The position numbers and the translations under genes are program-made. DNA of 64,000 nt from Parelaphostrongylus tenuis (taxonomy: Eukaryota > Nematoda > Chromadorea > Rhabditida > Metastrongylidae). The notes below the pieces were generated by a model, which was not told the origin of the DNA, did no database searches, and saw nothing but the letters and a program-made list of their open reading frames with translations. This document shows positions 11,288 to 22,792 of this stretch, in pieces. Within the stretch, counting starts at the first letter, position 1; the number at the start of each line of letters is the position of its first letter. Location: the NCBI GenBank assembly GCA_019055375.1, contig JAHQIW010006073.1:1-64000 (forward strand), written 5' to 3'.

Positions 11288-14200
11288 ATGGTCAACTACA
11301 TCTATCCATTTCACGATCATTTCTTTATCGCTTATATATTGATGGGTTCAACTATCTTGCTGTTGAATTTGCAAATGATGCTGGTGAGAAAATATACTTC
11401 TGTAGCTAAATTTCCAAACGATATGCCAAGCAGTTTCTTCAGATAATTGCAAAGTCAGGGTTGTGCGTATTTCTAAAGTGCAATAAGGCTTTGAAGCATT
11501 CTGTAATTTCCTTTCCAGTAAATATGATACTGTCAACAGATGGTTCATTGAGTACAGATCTACAGTACAGTATAGATAGTTGTAATGGCTAACATTTCGG
11601 CACTTTTGTCTTTTCAAAGCCAGAAAGTCAAATTGGGATCTTTTCTATTAGACTGAAACAAATAGAGAAATGACCCCTTTCGCACAATCAGAACTTTTCA
11701 TAAGAGTGTTGGTAACTACTTGAAAGCTCAAGCTCAAATCTCTGGCTCTTCGTTATGTGTTCGTTTTTTGGGAAGTCTCTCACAGCGCTGTAACAAAAAG
11801 AAAACATTTGTGTTCCACACACGCATATTTTTCGCAAAATGGAAATCTTTTCTTAAATTTTGAGAAACCATTCGATTACGTAAGATTCGACGATTCCAAC
11901 ATTACACCTATTTTTTTGAAAAAACCGTTTCACTACAGTGTACTAGAAAAATAAGACTGAGTATCACATGCGCACCGCACTTGCTTGTCGGCTAGAATGT
12001 GCTGGATATATGCTGGTCGTGGATCGATAGAGCGAACGATAAAATGCGCATGCGTCACACGTATAGTACTACATTTTAATTAAATTTACGGTTTTCCTCC
12101 GCTTTGAGAGGAACTCTAGATAAAATTATGACTCTGATACTACAAGATTTCCTCTACATGTTTGAATGCTTTTCGTGCTTCCAACGAAGTAATAGTATAA
12201 CTCTGCAGCGGGTGTGAAACATGATTCTATTATGCGTACTATAGCGCTATAAAAGAGTTTTTTTTTCCAAAAACGAGCGCTTAACACAGTAGCACGAGAT
12301 TTCAGATGCTTACTAACACTCTTATGAAACATTTTGTTTGGCGAAAAGAGTCGTTTCTTTATTTGTTTTCGTCTAATAGAAAGAAAGTTAAATTAACATG
12401 CGGTCTACTCAGTCAGACGCTTTTAACCAAAACAGATAACACTTAGTATATGAACATCAAATCTCATGGTGAACACCTTATTTTCATACCGCTTGTTGGT
12501 TTTCTGTCATCCACTAAGTATTATGTAGACCAGCGGTAGAGAGTGTTGCATGTATGAGACTATGCGTGACGGCGAGTGGCCCAAATTTAAATTCGATATG
12601 AAAAATGGCACAGAGTCACTCGTGATGACAAGGCGTTCATGTTTTTCAGCATTGGGCACTCTTAATCATTACAGATATGAAGTTTTGTGGAACTTTACGC
12701 AGTACATTCTACATACTGTAGGTCATTCGACGATCCAAATCTTTATGGATTCATTCTGCCTATCGTCTCATCTTCTTTGCCTGCGCTGCCGATACTGTGA
12801 ATTGTGGTACTCAAGTGGCTGTCGTGGCTCTCACTCTCCGTACTCCTGCCATTCATCCAAGAACAAATATGGTGAGCGTCTACACTAATATGCCGCTCTA
12901 TTTTTGTGGCGAGACTTTAGTATTAAGGTTATAGAACAACCCTCAGTCCTCTCTGTTTTCTCCTTTATTATCGAACCGAACACCGAAAGGATATATTTAG
13001 TGAATTAACACTTTGGGTACCACAGGGTCATTACACTAGCACCGCCTCGCCGCGCGCGGCAAGCAGCCCGTCCCGTATAGTGTTTATTGACAGCGGCCAT
13101 CGGGAAAAATATTTCTGGTGCGACCTCTCCCACGACGCTTCACAGCAGTTTCCTCTTATTTTCAGTTCAATATGCACCATATCACTAAATTGCTATAGCA
13201 AGCCACATTTCATACCGTACCAAACGACTTATTCATCTGAACCGTTTATTCAACAACCTCCTTCTTAAGAAAATGTGACGAATTAGTAATTACTGAGCGT
13301 TGTTTGCTAGTAGTAACTGAGTGTAAAGGAGACCATCCATCACTAATCGACACCAAGACCTCTGTTGTAATGCGTCGTGGTAGGAGATTGAACCAGTAAT
13401 CTTCTTCCCTATGGCCGGCCTCACTAACCGTTGGGCACCACGGCCCACTCGCCTCCACCCTACAGCGGGACGGGACTAGAGTCGTGACCTTGCCCTACCC
13501 AAAGTGATGGTACAGATACTCACTTGCATGTGAAACTATGCTCTCTCTCTTTTTTTTTCTCCTTCGTAGTCGAATATATCGATTTGGTGCAAAAGTAATG
13601 TCCATTTAAGCATTGATGAAATTTAAGGTTTGATATTGAAATAAATTCGTAGATCAATGAGGTCATGTTATATATCATTGTAACGCACAATTTTCATTCT
13701 ATGTCTTATTGCTAACAGCGCTTCACTTGCGATTCATCTTAGATTTACTTCGGGCTATGAAAAGGGTGTTGGTTGTTGCTAAAACAATGGCGGTTTCAAA
13801 TCGTGTGTTTGAAATTCGTCACAAAATAGCAGAGATAACTCACAACATCATCAGGGTTTTTCGGCCAAAACTGGTAATGAAAAAAGAGGCCATGATTTGA
13901 GAAGTTCCGTAAAGGAGACGAGAGCCTTGAAGAAGAGAAACATAGTGACCGGCCATTGAAAGATGATAACGTTCAATTGTAAAGAATCATCAATGCTAAT
14001 CCTCTCAAAACTACACAGATCTTGCAGAGAATTTCAAAGTCGACTATGCTACGATCATTTGCTGTTTCAAGCAGATTGGAAGGTGAAAGGTTGGTGCAAA
14101 AGTAATGACGATTAAATGATTGCACCAACCGACAGCTACATGTGGCAAAACGTAAGGTTGAAAAGTTGAACAAATAGGGCTACAAAGTTTTGCCTCACTT

Positions 14201-17200
14201 TTTTTATTCGCCAGTCCTGGCGTCCATCAACTGCCACTTCTTCAAGCATCTCGACAACTTCTTCCACTGAAAACGCTTTCACAATTCAGAGGATGCAGAA
14301 AATGCTTTTCGAGATTTCGTCGAATCCCGAGGCACCGATTTGTATGCTACATATAGGCAAGGTTCTTTCCCGTTGGCAAAACTTGTGGATTGTAATGGTT
14401 TCTATTTTATTCAATAATGTGTTTGAGCCTGAGACCGCCATTACTTGTGCACCAGCCTTGTAACACTTGTTGATTCGCTTTCGAGTGAAAAAAACGATGT
14501 TCCTCCTATGAGAGCTGCCAGTCACGAAATCTCCTCGCGTGGAAACCCTCTGTTTGTATATCATCCTCATCTTTGGCAGTAGTCGCCACGAATAAAACTA
14601 GTAGCTAAAGTGCAAAAACTAGAAATAGGCTGAAAAATCGGATCCCTTTGGCTATTTCGTTTTTAACATAGTTCAGTTGCTGGGTACACTGTTTCAAGCA
14701 TCCTACGTCGCCGAATATCCGACAATCCTCGTCCTTGCTGTCAATCGGTTCATCGCAGTGATTTTTCCAACGAAAATGGATTTAATATTTAACAGAAGGA
14801 AAACGACGGTACGACAGCATGAAAACTGCTGTGTTATTGAGTGTACAAATATGACTCCGCCGTTTTTCCTCCTACTAGTACTGATTAAAAAAAAGATATA
14901 CAGATTAGATTTTTTGTTTGAAGGTGCGTAGAGAACGCTACTCACTCGTATGTTTTCTATACACGAAATAATTCATCTGTTGATTTTATGGCGCTTTGAA
15001 CATGATGACTTTTGTACCCGATGAATGCCATTTCTTCTAATTTACAAATTTGTAATTTGAATTTGATGATTTCAGGTGGTAATTTGACTATTGGGAGGGT
15101 AAGGTGAGTAACGTAAAACTTCCTGAAATTTCCCCACCTGAGCTCTTTCATGACTTTTCTGATCGGTTTTACAACATGAAGTCGAGCATTACTATGCAGC
15201 AAAATTGCGAAGTACGTGTCGTTTCGGTTGTTCAATATGATTATTGCAATAAAATTGCAGCAACGGTATCATTCAATTGTTCATTTTTTTGCAACCAAGT
15301 TGGTATACAACTCGCCTGTACTTGTTCTAGGATGGAGCTCACTTCAAGATCTATTGACCTTGTGTGCCGCTTCAGTAGCATTTTCCTCTAAGCGCCATTC
15401 GTGCATGAAGAGCAAGCGAATTTACTCCCACGAACAGCTCCATCTTCGAACAAGCATAAGCAAGTCATAATCGAAATCTTCCAAGAAAATACGCAATTTA
15501 ACAATACCAAAGTCAAGCAATTTCAATTACTTTTGGTAACTAAATTACAAAATAAGACTTCCGTGAATAGTGTTTTTCAGAAGCAAAAGTCATCATCTTC
15601 AAATTTCTACAAAGACCATCATAAAATATATTTTGTACATAAAAACATATAAATAGATGGCGATCCTAACACCCCTTGAAATAAGAAAAAGATATTTGCA
15701 TATCTTCATTTTTACTATTGTTGCAGCAAAAAACGGAAGAGTCATATATGTACTCCTGATGATTCGCTTCGCTTCTCCATTTTTCAAAACAATTCCTAAG
15801 TGATTTCAATTTTATGCAGGTAACTTTACTTCTATGCTGCCTTTTTTCTGCTTTGAATATCTCTCTCTTTGTTACTGGAGAAGTATATGGAGTATGGAAC
15901 CCGAGTGTTCCAAAATTTTATTTTTCAAGTGAGTTTGATAGTTTTTTTTGCAAAGTAACGCTTAGATACATAAATGACGCAGAATTTCCATTTATGAAGC
16001 ATTTTAATGTAACTTCCAGAGAATTAGTTCTCCACTTTCATTCTTCTAACGTATCCAGTGCAAACCAGTGTCCGTTAGCTTGCTGGTAATTGATGTTCTG
16101 GCTAAACAACAGCGTTTGATTGATTACATTCGAAGCTTCTCTTAACATTTCGTAATCCCGAGTCTTTTTGCAGACAGATCATCTTTTATTGCCATCCTCG
16201 CGCGTTCTACATCATTATACTTCGGCGAGTTTGTCTACATTGCAAGTTTCGTCACTTACCTCATTATCGTCGTGTTTCTACTGTTTAATGTATGTCAGTG
16301 AGCCTTTTCTTCACTTCACTTAACCCAGTGTTCCACATCATTGTGAAAAAGCATTTCCGTGAAGAAGCAATTTTCTAAATAACGTTTGTTTTCCAGCGGC
16401 AACACTTCAGTTCAGTCCGCGCCGAGCTTCCGCTACTGTTTCACTCGTTTCAAGTATTTGCTTTTTCTGCAATCTTGCTCTATATTGGCTTTTATCCAAT
16501 TTCTGATTCCGCTCATTACAGTCACACTGTAAATGTCGTCGTCATTTTCCGTTTTGGTCTATCTCCTATTTCATTATTCATTACAAACAGGTACAGCTTT
16601 TTACAACTTATTCAATTTCGGTAGTTCCAAATGTTACTCGGAAGTTTTCTTACTATTTTTGTTTAGTTGACTATTTGCGTCGCTCAGAGACCACAAAGGA
16701 AAGTGTGGATTTTAGCACAACTTGGAATTGATTGCTAATTCTTCGGTTTAGCAATAACTATAGAGTTTTCTCATAAATTTTGGCACTAGAGTAGTAAACA
16801 GCGATTCTATTAACTGAAAGTGATTTGAATAGTTCAATAGTAACACTTAGTATGCGTTATCAATCTGAACACATTCCTGTCAGCCAACATATTAATGCTC
16901 CGCTCATAGATCTCCTAATCCTTAGCCTCAAAGAAGGGACTCAATTATAGGCGCGAATATATGATGTCTCAAAACTTCTTCTTGCTCATGAAATGCTGCA
17001 GCGACCTGAAGAGGTGATAGCCCTACGGCGACAAGTTAAGACTATACAGCAGACTACCTAGCGAAGCCCAGCCCGATCAACTTCTTTTTCGACAATTTAG
17101 CGACATACAGCTTTGCGCTGTCTCAACACAGTTAAAAAGGGGCAGCGTTGACCTGACAAGTCTGATTAGAACGGTCCAGGTGCTCACAGTAGCGCTTGAC

Positions 17201-17714
17201 GGTATGGGACAGTACATGATTGCTCTCGAAGGAGGTCTGTGCATCGAATTCCAGTTTGTGCTTGTGAAGCATCAAATTATGTTGAGCGGCCAAAATGCTA
17301 CAATTATAGACAATTTTGTTACCAAGAGAAAGTTCAGAAAGTTTTGCACAAAGCGGTATTATTTTATTGCCTGATAAATGGCAGAAGTGTGTTTGTGCTG
17401 AAAACGCGCGCGGCATGTGGCTCTGACAAGACGAACGAAATTGCCGAAACGTACGTAAGCCAGTGGCGTAAGAAAACCTCGGAAGCAGCTCAATTGGCCT
17501 ATACGAATATATCGAGATTTTTAAAAGCGAGGTCCTTAGAAATAGTCGAATAAGGGACTTGAAGAGTGTTATATACTGAGTTCTTAGTAAAATAAAATAC
17601 GTAATTTAATCACGTCATCATCCTATGTAATCTTATCTTTCCAGAACATACCGCGGACAGTTATTCAATTGTAAACGGCATTTTCTTTGTACGGCGAGTG
17701 TGGCTGTACAATAG
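11288..17714 (+). CDS. Nematode serpentine 7TM chemoreceptor, apparently intact, seven exons (receptor A)
   Basis: Predicted exons: 11288-11383, 12722-12871, 14677-14808, 15820-15928, 16174-16289, 16397-16590 and 17645-17714. All junctions keep phase (0,0,0,1,0,2), giving 867 bases or 288 residues with no stop until TAG at 17712-17714. Seven hydrophobic stretches are visible; the TM3 end reads LAVNRFIAVIFP, the nematode equivalent of the DRY region. Exon 2 carries AYRLIFFACAADTVNC and exon 6 ends FITN before a cysteine-containing tail. A TTTCAG eight bases upstream of the ATG is a plausible cis- or SL trans-splice acceptor. The family is a putative chemosensory GPCR of the Srx/Srv/Srt kind; I cannot fix the subfamily by eye. 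Introns hold a TIR element (intron 1), a fossil mariner (intron 2) and mariner fragments (introns 3 and 6). Exon boundaries are predictions without transcript support. Confidence 0.8.
11645..12379. mobile_element. TIR element in intron 1 of receptor A
   Basis: The termini are inverted repeats: the left starts CTATTAGAC and the right ends GTCTAATAG, each continuing inwards through a CAAATA/GAGAAA-like stretch and CTTTTCATAAGAGTGTT. The body is about 735 bp and encodes nothing I recognise. Relatives are at 59687-60416 (the duplicated copy), 18340-19273 and, less clearly, about 34490-35375. Superfamily not determined. Confidence 0.65.
13583..14462 (+). pseudogene. Fossil mariner-type transposon in intron 2 of receptor A
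   Basis: The outer termini are imperfect inverted repeats (TTGGTGCAAAAGTAATG at the left; the complement of CATTACTTGTGCACCA at the right). Plus-strand fragments match the mariner transposase N-terminal region, with a basic helix-turn-helix-like stretch followed by KFRKGDES-like residues and SGRP-like wording, and the C-terminal GTDLYAT region before the right repeat. Frames are broken by stops and shifts, and a small nested palindromic piece interrupts it at about 14090-14132. The duplicated copy is at 62010-62930. Confidence 0.75.
14957..15440 (-). pseudogene. Degenerate mariner-like fragment in intron 3 of receptor A
   Basis: On the minus strand the words FAILLHSNARLHVVKPI followed by ELRWGNF resemble the mariner catalytic region (HDNARPH then an ELGW-like motif). 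Upstream on the same strand, MHEWRLEENATEA may be the matching N-terminal part. Stops are frequent. A second copy continues past 63500 in block B. Confidence 0.45.
17132..17200 (-). pseudogene. Short mariner transposase fragment in intron 6 of receptor A
   Basis: The minus-strand frame reads KRYCEHLDRSNQ, the segment that in mariner transposases precedes the second catalytic aspartate. The same words, KRYCEHLDRCNRAL, occur at 37 kb. The surrounding 16980-17560 is otherwise uninterpreted. Confidence 0.5.
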
Positions 17715-18339
17715 CAGGTCATCAATCGTCCGAACAGCATCAAAATTCTTTGAAGAACTCTTCGAATTTGCTTCCATTTAGTTACAATCAAATTCATTAC
17801 ATTGGCTGCATGTACTCTCAATACTGCTATCAATAAACTAATTATAATAAGTCATAGAATAATGCTCAAATTTGTATTCAGTCAGAATTCTTCATGAATG
17901 AACCAATCAATTGGCGCGTCCAATAGACTCTTGGAGTGGGTAGAAATATAAAATGTGTGATACCAACAAAAATGGAAGAATCTTTGTGTGAAAGAAAAAT
18001 ACTATCTAAATAATGCTAAGATTTGATGAAGTCGCAGGGGATGAATAACGGTTTTGGACATCTTTTTATTTATATGATCATGAATGCAGAACTTTGTTAT
18101 GAAAGCCTCAGTTCAGCTAACGTATCGACAAGTTCGTCTCTTTCAGAGCCTATGATTTGAGTCGGCTATGTGCAGTCGTTTGTCATCATTGTGACCTACA
18201 CCTTCCTTGTCGTTCAAGTCAAATCTTCTTTGGCCTGACACCGCTCAAACAGAGAGCTTAACCTGATGGTGTCTTCTGCACAAGATCTTTGTTGTGTGTT
18301 AGTGATCGCCATATAAAGTTATCGGTACTTTCCGCTTAG

Positions 18340-19273
18340 TAGCACATAATCAGAAATCAATCCCTTTCGTTGAACAAGAATATTTCATAAGAGTGTTAGA
18401 AATCATTGAAAAGCGTAAATCCCTAACTAACGCGGTATACAGTCGATTTCTGAAGAAGTCTTATTGCAATGCTTCAGTAAAAGTAAACATTTGCGTTTCA
18501 CATGAGCATAGTTCTCGTAGTGCTGAGCTCTTTCTTTGTACTGATAGTATTCATCCGATAGCGTAAGATTTAACGGTTTCAATGCTATGTTCATTTTCTA
18601 GAAAGGCCATTACAGTGCAGTGTAACAGGGGAATTAAGATTGAGTTTCACATTTTTGGGTGCGCTTGTCTACCGGCTAATCTACGGTCGTGGTGTGTGGT
18701 CAGCTCAAGTTCGATACGTGGTCTCGCTATCGATCGATCGAAAAACGTTTTCGCGTCGCAGGTAAGGTACAATTTTTGTTCGCAAGAAATTCCAAATCAA
18801 ACGAATGACTCTGGCACTACAAGATTTTGCACTGCACGTTACTAGGTTGGAAAGATTTTTGGCTGTGTGTGGTCCTGCGCTGTCTTGCTGAAATAAAGCG
18901 TGCTTTCGACGAACAAGTCCTGGGTACTTCTCGGCCAACTTGTCGTAAACTCGGCCCAGCTACTCGCAGTAGAGAACCTTTCAAATGATATAAAAATCAC
19001 ACACGACTCATGCAAAAAAACGGCATTCCCATCCAAACGATGAAAGTTTTCTTTCCAACCTAATAATATGCTTTTCGTGATCCCATCTAATGGTTGAATT
19101 GTGCGACCAATGTTAAACATAATTTTATCTTAGATTTCACAATGTTTCGATAAAGTCTTTTCGGAAAACAGCCATGCACCGCTTCAGCCAAAAATTCAAG
19201 TTTTCGAATGAGTATCAACACTCTTATGAAAGTTCTTGTCCAACGAAAGGGATTGGTTTCTAATTACGTGCTA
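18340..19273. mobile_element. TIR element carrying a mariner fragment
   Basis: It has terminal inverted repeats of roughly 70 bp. The left begins TAGCACATAATCAGAAA and the right ends TTTCTAATTACGTGCTA; both continue through CCCTTTCGTTG and TTTCATAAGAGTGTT. Internally it matches the intron-1 element (GACTCTGGCACTACAAGATTT against 12131). The tract 18842-19110 is a separate insertion: on the minus strand it reads KHALFQQDSAGPHTA, a mariner-like catalytic-region relic, and is bounded by AGGTTGGAAAG in inverted orientation. Confidence 0.65.
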
Positions 19274-19537
19274 TCAAACGAGAGAAAACAAATTATCTTC
19301 TTTTGATGTCGGCAATTCATCACGTAGCAGTCAGTTCAAGTGCAGCTAAAATATAACAAACATCAATATTTTAGAAACCGACTATCATTGGACCTCGTCA
19401 GAAATATCTAGAGAAGTAAACGTTGAGTACCAATATTTACTGAATCTCGGTGTGGGCTATTGATATTCGCTTTTCATTGGTGATTTATCACAAAATTCTT
19501 CTGACAAGGATATGGCTTGTTTTGAGCCGATAGGTCT

Positions 19538-19588
19538 AGTGCTATATAAGCACCTATCTCGTCCTATTGGGACTCATCAGTAGCACCC
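19538..19588 (-). ncRNA. Hammerhead-ribozyme motif, Penelope type, one core substitution
   Basis: On the minus strand: stem I GGUGCUA (19587-19581) with UAGCACU (19544-19538), seven pairs; core CUGAUGA (19580-19574); stem II GUCC/GGAC with loop CAAUA (19573-19561); core GAGA (19560-19557) where GAAA is expected; a four-pair stem III with loop GUGC; and cleavage triplet AUA ending at 19545. Short stem III and this stem II type are known from Penelope-like retroelements. The A-to-G change at core position 14 probably inactivates this copy. Confidence 0.8.
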
Positions 19589-19596
19589 TCCCTCGG

Positions 19597-19645
19597 TTCC
19601 GTCGATCCTTTGAGGCTAAATAATCCTCTAAAGGAATCGACGCCA
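19597..19645. repeat. Imperfect hairpin beside the hammerhead motif
   Basis: CGTCGATCCTTTGAGG (19600-19615) can pair with CCTCTAAAGGAATCGACG (19625-19642) across a nine-base loop, with two small bulges. It lies just upstream (minus sense) of stem I of the hammerhead and is followed by an AT-rich tract, so it is probably part of the same retroelement terminus. Function unknown. Confidence 0.5.
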
Positions 19646-22600
19646 ATTAAAAAATGAAATTTTGATTTGATTACTTGATTAATCAAATTATTAAATTATT
19701 GAATTAATTTATTCAATTAATTAACTAATTTCAATCTTTTAAAAATTTTTACCGAATTTTTCATAAATCCCGTTTCGGCCAACGTTTCATGGTTTTCCCT
19801 TCATCAGATCCACGACGATTCAATACAATTGTTCACAACGGCCTTCTTTCAATGTTGATCTTCGTAGCCGTCCCATGAACACGTGTCAAGTGTGTCGATC
19901 ATTGCACGAATTAACTAGCGCCCTCGGCTTTGTCTTCCATGCACAACTCCAACGTCACGGTATCATTAGACGATTTTCCAAGATACAAGACGATCCATGT
20001 GCCATTATTGACAAATTTCTTTCTTCTGTGGCAATTCATCCTGTAGAAGTCGAATCGGTTTTAGCTGACATATAAGAAAGCAAGCCTTGAATTTTAATTT
20101 TCATTGAACATCGGTATATATACATGGACTTGCAATACATAATAATAGTGCGGAGAACTGCCGAACGACCAAGTCACTTCTGCGTGATTGGAATTGTGGT
20201 GAAGACGACGTTGAGGATATTACGTCAATCATACAATAATCAGTATTACTCGACTTGTCTCGATGCACGGCTACAAAAGCCAACACTGGAAGAAGAGCAG
20301 TCGCTGTAGATACTCAAGGCAAATCATCGTAGCTCATGAAAGCGAGATCGCCAAAACGTTGGTCACATTGAAGGTTCATAGAAATCTATTAGCTCTTCAT
20401 CGAAAAGAAGATATTCATAACCCACACCGAGACTCCGTGCAAATCATAGTTTGACTATTGTTTTTTATAAGTTAGCTAATACTAATTGGAGTACTACAGG
20501 ATGGACTGGCTCAAAGCTTAAAGGTTGTTTCGATCTAAGTCGTCTTCTTTGGTCCAGCTGTTTGGTGTGAATTATGGAGATTGATTTGCCACCTTGGCTG
20601 TCACCATCCGATTTTCTGTTATATCCAGCGACGAATGGGAAGCGTCTACGATTTTATGTCATTCTGTACTCCTTCAAAAGGTTTCACTATCAACATTGCA
20701 GAACGATGTACACACAGCTTGAATTAGTTCTTTTATATCTTCTCCGTAATGAAGTTTGAAAGCGGAAGGCTAACTTAAATGGGATAATTCGATTGATTGG
20801 CTCCCCTGTATGAAACGTCGTTTATGTAATATGGCGTAAATCTGATTTTTTTTTCCAGAAATTTTCGTCACTTTACCGTTATCTGTCCCAATTCCACCTC
20901 TTGAAGAAACGTTTTTTCCTAGTTGCTTTCAAAGTTGAGTAGTTATTCGATAGCTTGAATCCCGAAAATTTTGCAACGCGCTTCATTTCCAGAAAGGTCC
21001 TTCGGTACAGTCTATCAACAATAACGTCGACTAGATTGTTATGGAAAGCATGAATCGACGCTGAAATCAGTTCGGCCGAAAGTGTGGTCGAAATCACAAA
21101 AGGTCTTGTTTACTACTTTTTTTCCATGACAGGGTACGATATAAAATACAACTTTTTGTATTTCGCGTCTTGCGTTGCCAAGGATAAACCATGGACAATA
21201 AATAAAGGTTTAAGGCCATGTTTTCTTCTATCAGTATCCTGTATCGCGTACATAATGTGCGCCCAAACAACACGTACGTGAAGGAGCCCTCCGACTTTAT
21301 CCCACTGTACACTATGGTGGTAGAAAGTTCTGTCGTACTTTAATAAGCATGAGATAACTACTATGCATATCATGGGAATATTGCAGTTTTTCATGTGCAA
21401 TTTTGTCACTGAAAGCCTAGATACCATTCGTCTTTATTTTCACTTGTTACCAACCTCCGCCATGTCCAACGATACAATCGAAGTTTGTGTTTTACTGCAT
21501 TATTCAAGAAAGGGCCCTTGACAATGAGCTGCAATCGATGACATTCCGAAATTCCGCTGCCTTGATAAAGCTAACAGAAATGTAAAATTTGTTATGAAGC
21601 GCTAATCCCGCCTTTCGTACAGGAATCAATTTTTGATGGCAAATGTGATAACTTTTTTAAAAGAAGGGCTATGCACGGAAAAAGGGTGCAGTACGGCGGC
21701 AAGCTAACTCAACTATTCTATCAAGCTCCCATAGCTCGCTAAGAATGCGTTGCATAACTTTGACGAAGACATTCCAATTATTCAAAGCTTTCACCCTCCG
21801 TTCTTTTGACAGCAGAAGTACTCCAAACCTGCACTTAAGCGAACCTAGTTGAGCGCATACAAGGCTATTACAATAGTGCGAAGGTGATTCTAAGGCAGGA
21901 CGGTCAACTTGTGTGTCTTTCGATATTAAAAGCTTGCAAAGATCATCGGATGTTGCCCTGAACTTCTCTTCACTTTTCAAAATCAACTATTTACTTTTTT
22001 GCCACAATGAATATCTCTCATTGCTTATACAAAAACGAGAGATATTGTCTTCTTTTGCATCCAGTAACTAATTATATTCTTTCCTTTTTGTGTATACGAG
22101 CTCATTACTAATTGTTTTCAGAAAGAGTTCTCATATATAATTGAGGAACGTTAATTCCATCTGAATGTTAGAAAATTGAGAAAAAATTGACTTCATAGAG
22201 TCCAGAATTGATCCTTTTCAATTTGGCGTCGTTGAAACCTCTCGCTCCATAAATAACTCTACGAGTTGAAGTCAATGCACGGGCACGTTTTGAAGATGCT
22301 ATCATCTGATTATAATGTATATTTCTTCATAATGCTCTCTTTACCATAAGGTTCTCATCTGTTACGTTTTCTGCATTTCATCAGTAGTGTACCTAAGTGA
22401 GATGCGCTAAATGTAGTCCATAAAAGGCCACATTTTACGTTCATTGTACAGAAAAGGATCGAATTTTCAATGCATATCGCACGTACGAGATCTTATCTAG
22501 GGAAGGCCATTACACCTAGATTAGACTCGCGTGCGTTAAAATAATGTCTATAGTTTTAGAAAGGAAGACTCCGAAAAGAAGGAACAATCTATAACGAGGA

Positions 22601-22661
22601 TACTTCAAAATATTAGTGTTTTCACCGCTTTTTTCGCAGCTTTATGATGCCACATATATAC

Positions 22662-22792
22662 CTATGAGAACTGAGTGGTGAGCAAAAACACGCCCTCAGG
22701 GGAGAAGTGTATCGGAACCGTCCTCGGTATGGATGAAACGCAGGTTCGATTCCTGCCTGAGACCGTTTTCGCACACCACTCAATTCTCTTAG
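22662..22792 (+). mobile_element. Small TIR element with a degenerate tRNA-like core
   Basis: The ends are inverted copies (left CTATGAGAACTGAGTGGTG; right CACCACTCAATTCTCTTAG). Inside, GGATGAAACGCAGGTTCGATTCC with CTGAG after it is a tRNA 3' half with an exact B box, while the 5' half is decayed. It matches the two elements at 26.6 and 26.9 kb, but its tRNA-like core lies in the opposite orientation. Confidence 0.65.

Larger units (their letters stand above)
665..15520. repeat. Segmental duplication, block A (partner 52140-64000)
   Basis: The order of sequence here is repeated in the same orientation in block B. Approximate pairs: 665-3010 with 52140-53810; 3870-5150 with 53850-55112; 5150-6057 with 55668-56593; 8568-13200 with 56581-61278; 13200-15520 with 61588-64000. 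Divergence is uneven: receptor exon 1 differs at one base, while 700-3500 against 52.1-53.8 kb carries many small indels. Sequence at about 3010-3480 and 3520-3870 is present only in A, as is the LINE-flower insertion at 6058-8567. The right limit is unknown because B leaves the window. Confidence 0.85.
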
